A DNA stretch of 64,000 nt. It comes from an uncultured Oleiphilus sp. Its GTDB lineage: Bacteria; Pseudomonadota; Gammaproteobacteria; Pseudomonadales; Oleiphilaceae. The position numbers were made by a program, and so were the translations under genes. Of the stretch, positions 21,057-29,838 are shown piece after piece (the stretch's first letter is position 1; each line of letters begins with the position of its first letter). The notes beneath the pieces are model-generated. The model searched no databases. It saw only the letters and a program-made list of their open reading frames with translations, and was not told where the DNA came from. Where the stretch lies: the NCBI GenBank assembly GCA_913020045.1, contig CAJWBE010000006.1:1-64000 (forward strand), given 5' to 3'.

Positions 21057-22211
21057 TTAGCGGCGTTTGTTCTTAATTGTGCGCTTAATGAGCTTGCCCA
21101 GCTGTTTATCTTTTTGTCGTTTTTCGGAATATGACAGCTGATTAAAGTCAGATTCTTTCTTTAATTTTTGAAAGTTTTGATAGCGTTCAGGTGATATCGC
21201 CCCAGCTTCGAGTGCTGGTAATATTGCACAGCCTTTTTCATTGGTGTGAGAGCAGTCCGAGAATCGACATTGTTGAATAAGATCCGTTATTTCAGAAAAT
21301 GTTTCGTCAAGTCCGTGGTCGACGAACAGGCCCCCTAATTCACGCATACCCGGTGTATCTAAGATGATCGCGCCACTTTCAAGCGCAATCAATTGACGGC
21401 TTGTCGTGGTATGCCGTCCTTTGCTTTGTATATTGCTCACTGCTTTGGTTTCAAATTTTTCGTGGCCCAGAAGGCTGTTTAGTAGACTAGTCTTGCCGAC
21501 CCCTGATGAGCCAAGAAGACAATAACTAAGGCCAGGCGTTAGCAGTTGAGCGATCTCTGAAATATGGGCATCGTTCAGGTTACTGAATGCCATGACTAGG
21601 ACATTTGGGGCCACTGCGCGAATGCGTTTGAGCGTGTCTTCATGCTCTTCGTTTCCCATTTTGTTTTCGACGACCAAGTCGCTCTTGCTCAGCAGAATAA
21701 CTGGCTCGATGCCGCTCTCGTTGATCATTACTAAATAGCGCTCCAATCTCGCTATATTGAAATTTTCGTTAAGTGACTGAACAACAAAGGCTGTATCAAT
21801 ATTGGCTGCGATGAGTTGAAACTCGACTAGTTTGCCGACGGCTTTGCGTTTGAGAAGCGTTTTCCTTGGCATCACTCCATAGATAATGGCATGCGTGTCG
21901 TCATCGTATGCATCGGCATATACCCAATCCCCGGTGGTGGGAAGGTCCATCGGGGAGTCTGCCCCGTAGAGCAAGTTGCCCGATAGCTCTGCGATTATCT
22001 CGTTATCACCTTGCGAAATAACATAGCGGTCCTTGTGTACCGCTATGACCCGAGCAATGCCATGAGCCGCTAGTTGTTTTTCGTCTGCATGGCGTTGGAA
22101 CCATGAGTCATAGCCGAGACGTTCCAATGTGGGAATGGGGCGCACCTCTTCATGTGAGTTCAATCTGGTGATAGGCGAGCGCTTAAAGGTGCGCAACGCA
22201 TTTAATTTCAA
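21057..22211 (-). CDS. rsgA: Ribosome small-subunit-dependent GTPase A
   Basis: Up to 384 residues. Parts in order: an OB-fold, a circularly permuted GTPase domain with the P-loop LLGSSGVGKTSLLN and G3 motif LDTPGMREL, then the zinc knuckle C-x4-C-x-H-x5-C (QCRFSDCSHTNEKGC). RsgA helps mature the 30S ribosomal subunit. The longest frame starts at a TTG and overlaps the RidA gene by 29 bp; homology really begins near the GTG at 22145 (before PIPTLERLGYDSW), so the true start is uncertain. The basic tail KLIKRTIKNKRR may contact rRNA. Confidence 0.93.
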   Translation of the reverse strand: MKLNALRTFKRSPITRLNSHEEVRPIPTLERLGYDSWFQRHADEKQLAAHGIARVIAVHKDRYVISQGDNEIIAELSGNLLYGADSPMDLPTTGDWVYADAYDDDTHAIIYGVMPRKTLLKRKAVGKLVEFQLIAANIDTAFVVQSLNENFNIARLERYLVMINESGIEPVILLSKSDLVVENKMGNEEHEDTLKRIRAVAPNVLVMAFSNLNDAHISEIAQLLTPGLSYCLLGSSGVGKTSLLNSLLGHEKFETKAVSNIQSKGRHTTTSRQLIALESGAIILDTPGMRELGGLFVDHGLDETFSEITDLIQQCRFSDCSHTNEKGCAILPALEAGAISPERYQNFQKLKKESDFNQLSYSEKRQKDKQLGKLIKRTIKNKRR

Positions 22212-22572
22212 GTTTTAACTCTGGCAGTACTAATGCTGAAACCTGAACAAGGGTTTGGCAAACGTCTGGAACGCCACCATAGAACTCTGCTCGGGCGCCA
22301 AAAACATCGTCGGCGTTGGCCATGAGTTCAGTCATATCGGTGACGAACATCGTCTCATCCACAATGTTGTTCATCGTGGCGCCAAATTTTAACAACACAT
22401 GTCGAATGTTCTCATAAGCGAGTTTGGTTTGTGTCGCGATGTCGGCGCCTGCGGTGCCGGAAGCATCAATGCCTACCTGCCCAGATAGGTGCAAGACATT
22501 ACCTACTTTTACTCCTTGTGCAAAAATATCTTTGAACGGACCTGACCGATAGGTTTGTTTTTCAATAGTCAT
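22183..22572 (-). CDS. RidA/YjgF-family protein
   Basis: 129 residues. The family pattern is clear: FAQGVKVGNVLHLSGQVGIDASG, then TKLAYENIRHVLLKFGATMNNIV and a C-terminal VSALVLPELKLEIKCVAHL. The usual Arg of the imine-hydrolysing RidA site (normally in a C-terminal R-x-x-V context) is not evident, so it may be a Rid2/Rid-like subfamily member rather than canonical RidA. The 3' end overlaps the longest frame of the rsgA gene, which suggests co-transcription. Confidence 0.9.
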   Translation of the reverse strand: MTIEKQTYRSGPFKDIFAQGVKVGNVLHLSGQVGIDASGTAGADIATQTKLAYENIRHVLLKFGATMNNIVDETMFVTDMTELMANADDVFGARAEFYGGVPDVCQTLVQVSALVLPELKLEIKCVAHL

Positions 22573-22798
22573 ACCTGTCTCCTTGTTGTTTTATTTTGCA
22601 TCCCTAATTTGTATCGTCGACACAATGGACTAGGATTGTTAGCAAATTTGTATCAGCTGTCGATAAGTTTTTGAATGTGAGTTTCACTCGGCATTTATTG
22701 GCCCTCATTTTGGTTGCATCGTTGAGCCGAAAGACGGCCTGCTTTACTATCGTCTTTCTGCGTTCGTGCAGTAAACCTCATCCATAAAAGGATTCGTA

Positions 22799-23926
22799 AT
22801 GTCTCATATCTTAAAACTCGCCATTCGCTCTATTCACCCTACGTTTTCTCGCCTACTGCGTGCGACGGTATGGGTGTCGATGTTAGCTCTGGTGGCAGCA
22901 TGTGGTGAGGAGGTGAGCGTAGAGGTTGAGGAAAAGCTAAGGCCGGTAAAAACACTGAAAGTAGCAAATGCAAGTCTAGGGCAAGAAAGACAGTTTGCCG
23001 GTGTGGTGGATGCAAATCAAAAGGCGACCTTGAGTTTTCGGGTGTCGGGTAAGCTGAAGTCACTGGAAGTCAAAGAAGGTGACCTGGTTAAGGCATCGCA
23101 GCGGCTAGCGACCTTGGACTCCACTGACTATAAAATCCAACTAGCGGACCGGCAAGCGACCTACGATAGAGCTAAATCTGACTTTAGCCGTGCCGAAAAG
23201 CTAGTGGATGCGGGGCACGTTTCGAGGGCTGATTATGACAAACTTAAGGCGAGCCTTAGTACAGCGCGAGCGCAGCTAGACTTAGCAAAGCAGAATGTCG
23301 AGTACTCTGAGTTAAAGGCGCCTTTTGCAGGTGTTATTGCCAAGCGCTATGTTGATAATTTTGAAGAAGTGTCGGCTCAGCAGGTCGTTTATCTGTTGCA
23401 AGATACCACCTCTTTGCTGGTAACGATTGATGTGCCTGAGAGCATTATGATTCATTCTCAACGCGGTCAACGACAATATGACTTGTATGCCGAGTTCGAT
23501 GCGATCCCTGGTGAGCGCTTTCCATTGAAAGTTAAAGAAGTAGCGACCGTTGCGGATGATGCGACTCAGACATACGGCATTTCGTTTTCTATGGATGCGC
23601 CGAAAGAACATACCATTCTTCCGGGTATGTCGACGGTGGTTCATGCCATTGCAGCACGCAATGCGGCGCAAGACGCGAAGCCTCGTTATTTTTTACCCGG
23701 CCATGCCGTGCTTAAGGACAGCCAAGGCAACTATGTCGTTTTGGTAAAATCGGCGGAGCCAGGGGTAGGTGTTGCAGAGCGCCGCGCGGTGACCGTTGGG
23801 GAGCCGAACGTGCGTGGAATCGAAATACTGGAAGGAGTCTCTCCGGGTGAGTTAGTGGTCGTGGCGGGTATGAGTAAACTATCGCCTGCGCAACGTGTGC
23901 GTCTAAATGAGGGACAGCAACAGTGA
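22799..23926 (+). CDS. RND efflux membrane fusion lipoprotein
   Basis: 375 residues. The N-terminus has a hydrophobic segment ending in a lipobox (LALVAAC, Cys at about 35), so the protein is anchored to the inner membrane. It then has the barrel-sandwich and coiled-coil parts: FSFRVSGKLKSLEVKEGDLVK-type biotinyl-like motif (VSGKLKSLEVKEGDLV), a hairpin of heptads around 95-140 (RAEKLVDAGHVSRADYDKLKA), then LKAPFAGVIAKRYVD. It bridges the RND pump to an outer-membrane channel. The stop overlaps the pump gene by four bases (GTGA). No TolC-like gene is nearby. Confidence 0.94.
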   Translation: MSHILKLAIRSIHPTFSRLLRATVWVSMLALVAACGEEVSVEVEEKLRPVKTLKVANASLGQERQFAGVVDANQKATLSFRVSGKLKSLEVKEGDLVKASQRLATLDSTDYKIQLADRQATYDRAKSDFSRAEKLVDAGHVSRADYDKLKASLSTARAQLDLAKQNVEYSELKAPFAGVIAKRYVDNFEEVSAQQVVYLLQDTTSLLVTIDVPESIMIHSQRGQRQYDLYAEFDAIPGERFPLKVKEVATVADDATQTYGISFSMDAPKEHTILPGMSTVVHAIAARNAAQDAKPRYFLPGHAVLKDSQGNYVVLVKSAEPGVGVAERRAVTVGEPNVRGIEILEGVSPGELVVVAGMSKLSPAQRVRLNEGQQQ

Positions 23927-26900
23927 ATATGACTCGCGCTGCTATTACCAACAACCGCACCACTTGGGTGCTGTTCATTATTCTTTTGCTAGCCGGTTTT
24001 CAAGCGTATGACAAGTTGCCGAGGGCATACGACCCCGGGTTTGTGATTCGAGCAGCGCAGGTGATTACCTACCTGCCGGGTGCGAGCCCTGACCGCATAG
24101 AGGCCTTGGTCTCTAACCAAATCGAAAAAGTCGTCCAAGAAATTCCCGAGTTAGATTTTGTGACCAGCACCTCCAAGACGGGCGTCTCAATTGTGGTGGC
24201 AAATATAAAAGAAAGTTACACCGATATGCGGCCAATTTGGGATAACTTGCGACGTAAGGTCGAGAGTATTGAGAGCGATCTCCCTGAGGGGGTGGTCGGC
24301 CCGATAGTCAATGATGAGTTCGGAGATGTTTTTGGCATCGTATTAGCTTTGACCGGTGAAGGTTTTTCAGACGCTGAGTTAGAGACGGTAGCAGAGGCGG
24401 CGAAAGACGAATTTTTGAATTTGCCGGATGCGGCAAAAGTAGAGCTTTACGGCGTTCAGGATGAGCGTATTTTCGTGGAATATAACAACGCTCGCCTAAC
24501 GGAACTTGGGCTTTCGCCTAGTCAGTTGAGCAAAATGATTAGCAGCCGAAATATCATTGTTTCGGGTGGTTCGATCGTACTGGGGAGAGAGCGAATTGAG
24601 CTTGAACCGACCGGGAATTTTGAATCGATTGAGGATCTTGAGGACACGATTCTTGCCTTACCTGATAGTCGAAATGTGCTGTATTTAAAAGACATCGCAA
24701 CCGTGCGTTGGGGCTATGTTGACCCACCAACATCACTGGTTAAAGCCGGGTCGGAACACGCTATCGGGATTGGTATCGCGATGCGTGAAGGCGGCAATAA
24801 CATTCGTTTAGGTGAGGACGTGCGAAGGCTAATCGATGGTTTGCATCAGCGCTATCCAATTGGTATCGATTTTACCGAAGTGAATTTTTCACCTCAGGAA
24901 GTTGACGATAAAGTAAACGACTTTGTGGCTAACTTAGTTCAGGCTATCGCGGTTGTGGCGGCAGTTATGTTGTTCAGTTTAGGCTTTCGCACAGGGTTCA
25001 TCGTTGCGATGCTGATTCCGGCCAGTATGTTGTCTGCAATGCTTGTAATGTCCGTGCTAGATATCGGCTTGGACCAAATATCGCTAGCAGCCCTGATTAT
25101 TGCGTTGGGAATGTTGGTGGACAACGGTATCGTCATGTCCGAAAGCATTATGGTGCAAATGAATGATGGTAAAACTCCGTTGCAGGCAGCCGTTGATTCC
25201 GCAGATGAGTTAAAAGTTTCTTTATTGACTTCATCGTTAACCACTGCCGCCGCGTTTCTGCCTATTTATCTCGCTGAGTCAGCAATTGGTGAATTTACGG
25301 CGTCGCTATTTAAGGTCGTCACGATTACCTTGCTTTGTTCTTGGGTCTTGTCCATGACCATTATCCCCATGCTGTGTGTACACTTTTTAAAGGCTAAACC
25401 GCAGCAGCAGAAAAAAACGAATCTGCTGTTTCGCGCGTATTCGAACTTGCTGAACTTTTCTTTGCGCAATCGAGGCGTGGTCGTTGCCAGTGTTATCGGC
25501 CTTTTCTGGTTGGCGATGGTAGGGATGAACTATGTTCCGAAGATATTTTTCCCGCCCTCAGACCGCTTGTATTTTAAAACGGAATTGGAGTTGCCTCTCG
25601 GCACGGATATTCGAACCACAGAGCATGTGGCTGAAGCGTTCGGGTTGTTTATCGAGGAGCAGCTGACAGTCGATGAAGACCGAGAGCACGGCGTAACGAG
25701 CTGGATTAATTATATCGGTGCGGGGGGGACGCGCTTTGTCTTGTCTCATACGCCTGAACCGGCGAGTCCTAACTATGCCTTGTTCGTGATCAACGTGAGT
25801 GACCATCGAGTGATTGACGATATGATGGCCAAACTCGATGACTACGCGTTTAACAATTTCCCGGATTTGTCCCTGACTAACAAGAAAATCGAAAACGGCA
25901 CCCCGGTGAAAAATCCGGTCGAAGTGCGTTTATATGGTAAAGATACCGCTGCGCTGTTCGAAAAAGCGGAAGCGGTTAAGCAGCACATGGCAAGCATACC
26001 CTCGTTACGTAATATCAAAGACAACTGGGGTTTGAAAACGAAAAAGTTCAATGTCGTGATTGATCAAGCGAAAGCGCGGCGCGCTGGCATTAGTAGTGAG
26101 GATATCGCGGTATCTTTGCAATCAGGCTTGAGCGGTTTAGAGCTGACTGAGTATCGGCGTGGAGAGGATACGATTCCTGTCATGTTGCGTTCTGTTGCAG
26201 CCGACCGGCAAGACCTCGGTAAGCTAGAAGCCTTGTCTGTTTATGTGCAGTCGAGCGGTGAATCGGTGCCATTGCGTCAAGTCGCCGCTATTGAGGTGGT
26301 ATGGGAGTCAGCAAAGATACTGCGTAGAGATCGCTTTAAGACGATGACGATAGGTGCGCAAGTTAGCGGCGATGCGACGGCCCTAGAAGCGATGTCGGAG
26401 ATGAAACCTTGGCTAGATGAACAAGCAAAAAACTGGGAAACGGGAGCGCGTTATGCCTTTGGCGGTGAGCTTGAATCGTCTGGTAAAGCCAATAAATCGA
26501 TTTCAGATCAATTACCCATTGCAGGGTTTATCATTCTGATTTTATTGGTCGCACAATTCAATTCGATTCGAAAGCCCTTAATTATCCTTGTCACGATCCC
26601 ATTGGGGTTTATTGGTATTACAGCGGGTTTATTGGCAGCTAATTCATTCTTTGGTTTTATGACCTTACTTGGTTTGATCTCTTTGGCAGGGATTGTGATT
26701 AACAATGCGATCGTACTGTTGGAACGTATTGAGATGGAAATTAGCGTGAATGAACGTGACCCACAAAACGCGATTGTCGAAGCAGCGCAGCGTCGCTTGA
26801 GACCCATTCTGTTAACGACCGCGACCACGGTCTTGGGAATGTTGCCGCTATATTTAGGTGGTGGTGAGATGTGGGAGCCGATGGCGGTAGCAATTATTGG

Positions 26901-26982
26901 TGGTTTGCTTTTCTCAACACTGCTGACGCTAGTGGTTGTGCCTGTTCTCTATTCATTGCTGTTTAGAGTTAGCTATAAATAA
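23923..26982 (+). CDS. RND-family efflux pump permease
   Basis: 1019 residues, full AcrB-type length with twelve predicted membrane helices in two halves and two large periplasmic loops. TM4 carries IALGMLVDNGIVMSES, where the proton-relay Asp is kept but the usual second Asp is Asn. The second half has the matching SLAGIVINNAIVLLER. The start is GTG at 23923 overlapping the fusion-protein stop, or the ATG six bases later. It would expel hydrophobic compounds using the proton gradient; the substrate is unknown. No dedicated regulator is adjacent. Confidence 0.95.
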   Translation: MNMTRAAITNNRTTWVLFIILLLAGFQAYDKLPRAYDPGFVIRAAQVITYLPGASPDRIEALVSNQIEKVVQEIPELDFVTSTSKTGVSIVVANIKESYTDMRPIWDNLRRKVESIESDLPEGVVGPIVNDEFGDVFGIVLALTGEGFSDAELETVAEAAKDEFLNLPDAAKVELYGVQDERIFVEYNNARLTELGLSPSQLSKMISSRNIIVSGGSIVLGRERIELEPTGNFESIEDLEDTILALPDSRNVLYLKDIATVRWGYVDPPTSLVKAGSEHAIGIGIAMREGGNNIRLGEDVRRLIDGLHQRYPIGIDFTEVNFSPQEVDDKVNDFVANLVQAIAVVAAVMLFSLGFRTGFIVAMLIPASMLSAMLVMSVLDIGLDQISLAALIIALGMLVDNGIVMSESIMVQMNDGKTPLQAAVDSADELKVSLLTSSLTTAAAFLPIYLAESAIGEFTASLFKVVTITLLCSWVLSMTIIPMLCVHFLKAKPQQQKKTNLLFRAYSNLLNFSLRNRGVVVASVIGLFWLAMVGMNYVPKIFFPPSDRLYFKTELELPLGTDIRTTEHVAEAFGLFIEEQLTVDEDREHGVTSWINYIGAGGTRFVLSHTPEPASPNYALFVINVSDHRVIDDMMAKLDDYAFNNFPDLSLTNKKIENGTPVKNPVEVRLYGKDTAALFEKAEAVKQHMASIPSLRNIKDNWGLKTKKFNVVIDQAKARRAGISSEDIAVSLQSGLSGLELTEYRRGEDTIPVMLRSVAADRQDLGKLEALSVYVQSSGESVPLRQVAAIEVVWESAKILRRDRFKTMTIGAQVSGDATALEAMSEMKPWLDEQAKNWETGARYAFGGELESSGKANKSISDQLPIAGFIILILLVAQFNSIRKPLIILVTIPLGFIGITAGLLAANSFFGFMTLLGLISLAGIVINNAIVLLERIEMEISVNERDPQNAIVEAAQRRLRPILLTTATTVLGMLPLYLGGGEMWEPMAVAIIGGLLFSTLLTLVVVPVLYSLLFRVSYK

Positions 26983-26988
26983 GGTTGG

Positions 26989-27029
26989 GGCGTTTTGATG
27001 CGCGACCGCTCGTCGCGCGTTGGGACGCC
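26989..27029. terminator. Bidirectional terminator-like hairpin
   Basis: An inner 7-bp stem GCGCGAC/GTCGCGC with a five-base loop is extended by an outer GGCGT/ACGCC stem across an internal loop. It sits between two convergent genes, seven bases after the RND stop. Confidence 0.5.
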
Positions 27030-27042
27030 GAGCAAGAGAGGA

Positions 27043-27642
27043 TCAGGCTTTTTGTACAATAAAATAAGTGTGCATTTCTGGGTATTGATCATATTCTAAA
27101 TGCCGACAAATACAGTTGTTATCGGCAATGACCTTTAAGAATCCGTCGATACCTAACGAAGCGTAATAGACTTCTGGGCCCATCGTGCTATCCGTGTGTT
27201 CGCCCGCTTCATCGACACCACCACAAGAAAATATACAAACACCACCGAGGTGCAGAGCGCTCAGTAGCTTCCCCAGCACCTGTTCTTGCTGTTCCAAAGG
27301 GATATGCCAAAGGCTGTCCCAAGCACTGATAAAGTCATAACGACTAGGAAGTTCCCATTTGCAGATGTCGGCATGATGAAACGTGACGTCTGGCTTGTTC
27401 GACTTTGCAATTCGGAGCATCTCGCTCGAAATATCGACGCCTTCTGGGCTAAACCCTTGGTCAGAGAGCAAGTTGATAATCCTACCCGTGCATCCGCAGC
27501 CCACGTCGAGCGCTTGGCGGCGTTGTTTGACGAACGCGAACGCGCGTTGGTGCTGAGCAATCCCATTGCTTCGGTCAAAGCCCTCGCGCTCCCATAAATG
27601 TGTAATGGTATTGTAGGCTTTGCCGGTATCGTCAGGTGTCAT
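27043..27642 (-). CDS. Class I SAM-dependent methyltransferase
   Basis: About 199 residues from the ATG at 27642; a start at 27693 would overlap the upstream gene, so the inner ATG is preferred. The SAM motif is ALDVGCGCTGRIINLL (near residue 40), followed by VDISSEMLRIAKS, and the post-motif region FISAWDSLWHIPLEQQEQVL. It resembles small-molecule methyltransferases of the UbiE/TehB group. The substrate is unknown. It is 22 bp downstream of the membrane-anchored binding-fold gene and may share its transcript. Confidence 0.9.
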   Translation of the reverse strand: MTPDDTGKAYNTITHLWEREGFDRSNGIAQHQRAFAFVKQRRQALDVGCGCTGRIINLLSDQGFSPEGVDISSEMLRIAKSNKPDVTFHHADICKWELPSRYDFISAWDSLWHIPLEQQEQVLGKLLSALHLGGVCIFSCGGVDEAGEHTDSTMGPEVYYASLGIDGFLKVIADNNCICRHLEYDQYPEMHTYFIVQKA

Positions 27643-27664
27643 AAGTGTTTGAAAACCTGCGTCA

Positions 27665-29035
27665 CTATTTTTTTTGCTCGATGGGACGCACACTATCCAA
27701 TGCTTGCACTTTCATGAGCACTTTAATGTCGTTTTCCGAGTCCGGTTCAAAGGCCATAAAAGGTGGGTAGTCGCTCGACATCCAAAGGTCATGGAAGGTG
27801 TTTCCTTCATTGTGCTGTCCATCGACCTGATAAAGCCTGTCCAGGGTTGCATAGATAAACAGGCCGGCTGTATTTTCAGTTTTGTTATTGTAGGCCTTAA
27901 ATTCTGGCCGACTGACAAACAAACTTCCGGCAGTTACGCCGTCTTCAATGAGTTTCTCGAGTTGGGTTTGCTGATAGTTTGCGCTGAAGAATAATGGTTT
28001 AGTTTTCGATAGTTCGGCCAATGCAGCATTGGCTGGCTGATAGAGGGCAACAAACACGCCTTGAGATGAGTTGCTAGATAAAGCGCTTTCTTGTACTTTT
28101 TCGCTCGCAATTTCATCCGTTAGGTCTGGGTCAATCAGCAGGATATCGCCGATTTCATGGCCGAAGTTTTTCCATGCTTGTGTTAGTTGAACCACCGCAT
28201 CTTTACCATACGCATCATCGGTCGCAATAATATCCATTAATGTTAGGTTTTGTTCAAAGGCTGATTTTGCTAGTGCCAAGCTGTCTTCAAGATTGCGTAC
28301 GTAAAAGCGATAAAAACGGTCTTTTGCAAGCGGCAAGTCCATCGCTGATGATAGTGTTGTCACAATGATCGGCGGATTATCGATACCCGCTTCCTCAGTA
28401 AGCCTTTTCATATCGTTGCCTAGTTCGGCGCAAACGTCGCTATACGCGCAAACGATGTAGCTCAGTCCCTGTCTTATTCGCGATGCTATTTCTGTTTGGA
28501 GCTCAATAGAGTAATGGTTGTGATGGTCAATCACATCGAGGTGATAGGAATCGTCAAATTCAGGGTTGTTGGCAATAAACGACCCAATACCATTTTTGAT
28601 TTGGGAGGCGTCTTCTAACTCTCGGCCGAGAGAGCTTTTAAGAGGGACGAGCATTGCGATCGTGTTTAGTTCGCTGAGCTGATGCTCTTCAACGGTCTTC
28701 ACGTACTTGTCATAGACATAGTAGGCACTGAGCCCCATCGAACTGAAGGCGATAGGTAAATACATCAGAATGAACTGGTGACGGATGAGGTACGGAAGGT
28801 GAGCTTTGCTTTCTTGCCGGATGAGTTCGCGATGCTGCCAGAACAGCACCCACATGGCGATGGCAATAATGACGGATACGGCTGACGCGATTAATGCAAA
28901 TGAAAAGATGTAGTTGCTGTACTTATCAGATAGCGCGTTAAGTAAAATTGAGACTAGTGCGATAGGAGCGTAGATAATAAATAATATATGGTAGGACTTT
29001 GAAATTAATCCTTCTTTGTGTCCTGGCTGGTTCAT
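27665..29035 (-). CDS. Membrane-anchored type 1 periplasmic-binding-fold protein
   Basis: 456 residues. Three hydrophobic segments come first (about 14-33, 40-65 and 88-107), then a short linker and a domain of about 330 residues resembling ABC branched-chain amino-acid receptors (IIVTTLSSAMDLPLA, FYRFYVRNLEDSLALAKSAF, LMDIIATDDAYGKDAVVQL, GVFVALYQPANAALAEL, TENTAGLFIYATLDRLYQV). This is a ligand-binding fold, but there is no kinase, cyclase or HAMP domain and no transporter nearby. By hydrophobicity the binding domain would face the periplasm. The role is unknown; it might pass a signal through its membrane helices or a partner. Confidence 0.75.
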   Translation of the reverse strand: MNQPGHKEGLISKSYHILFIIYAPIALVSILLNALSDKYSNYIFSFALIASAVSVIIAIAMWVLFWQHRELIRQESKAHLPYLIRHQFILMYLPIAFSSMGLSAYYVYDKYVKTVEEHQLSELNTIAMLVPLKSSLGRELEDASQIKNGIGSFIANNPEFDDSYHLDVIDHHNHYSIELQTEIASRIRQGLSYIVCAYSDVCAELGNDMKRLTEEAGIDNPPIIVTTLSSAMDLPLAKDRFYRFYVRNLEDSLALAKSAFEQNLTLMDIIATDDAYGKDAVVQLTQAWKNFGHEIGDILLIDPDLTDEIASEKVQESALSSNSSQGVFVALYQPANAALAELSKTKPLFFSANYQQTQLEKLIEDGVTAGSLFVSRPEFKAYNNKTENTAGLFIYATLDRLYQVDGQHNEGNTFHDLWMSSDYPPFMAFEPDSENDIKVLMKVQALDSVRPIEQKK

Positions 29036-29357
29036 AGCGCCCGCTTTGGTCGTAGTCTTTAGTTGGTAATGCGTTAGTGGTTCGACGTATGCATCTGCTC
29101 GATCTATGGGAGCTTACGCGATCTAACATGATGGGAGAGCCCAGCTATCTCGCAACGAGATAGTCATGCTAAGGATTAGTTTACGCGAGCCGCATTTTAC
29201 CGACACCAAAGTTTGCTGTATACGTTTGACTGCCACGAAATGGGCTTTAACGACAAAACTTCATGTATAACGGAAGTTAGTAGAATATGGGTTGAACACA
29301 TCAAAGCGTGTGAGTTCTTTGTATTGTTTCATTGCTGTTCAATAGGGGGGGGGAATA
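29036..29357. other. Intergenic region, no gene seen
   Basis: 322 bp between divergently transcribed genes. No protein-like frame with a ribosome site was found. It ends in a run of nine G residues that forms the ribosome-site region of the next gene. Both promoters should lie here but were not identified. Confidence 0.4.
29345..29353 (+). repeat. Run of nine G residues in a ribosome-binding region
   Basis: Nine consecutive G residues lie four bases before the ATG at 29358 and form the only purine-rich, Shine-Dalgarno-like sequence for that gene. Slippage would change the spacing between ribosome site and start. Confidence 0.8.
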
Positions 29358-29747
29358 ATGGTTTCTAAGTTAGCCACAGCGTTACTATTTGTCGTCGGTC
29401 TAATTAATTTTTTGCCGGTCGCGGGCGTATTGTCAGCGGCCAATCTCTCTCAAGCGTATGCGATTGAATTAGTATCCAACGACTTGATTATTTTAATGCG
29501 CCACAGAGCACTTCTGTTTGGTATCGTTGGTGGATTTATTTTTTACTCCTTAGTTTACCCTCAGTTTCAAACAGCAGCGATCTCGATGGCCGGTATTTCG
29601 ATGGTAGGCTTTCTCTTGATTATGAGCGCGGTGGGTGGCTACAACGCCTCGATTAGCAAGATTGCGGTGGTAGATATCGTCGGAATCATCTGCTTGCTAG
29701 CCTGTGTTGTTCTAAAGGTAGTGATGCCGGTCAAAGAACGAAGGTGA
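29358..29747 (+). CDS. Small polytopic membrane protein of unknown function
   Basis: 129 residues with four predicted membrane helices: about 4-28 (LATALLFVVGLINFLPVAGVL), 50-67, 73-95 (ISMAGISMVGFLLIMSAVG) and 103-123 (VVDIVGIICLLACVVLKVVM). A short polar stretch with HRAL lies before helix 2. No family is recognised with confidence. The ribosome site is a G9 tract. A lipoprotein gene of unknown function follows 91 bp downstream on the same strand. Confidence 0.75.
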   Translation: MVSKLATALLFVVGLINFLPVAGVLSAANLSQAYAIELVSNDLIILMRHRALLFGIVGGFIFYSLVYPQFQTAAISMAGISMVGFLLIMSAVGGYNASISKIAVVDIVGIICLLACVVLKVVMPVKERR

Positions 29748-29838
29748 CAACGTTTGATAGGTCGCTAAACGGTGATACCATCCCATGAATAACGAGCCAT
29801 TCGCTAGGCCCCTTTTTCCATAAGGATGTGATAGACAC

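Noticed and set aside
22183-22211. A 29-bp coding overlap of rsgA with the RidA gene
   Set aside because: Homology suggests rsgA begins near 22145, so the long overlap is probably an artefact of a TTG upstream of the true start.
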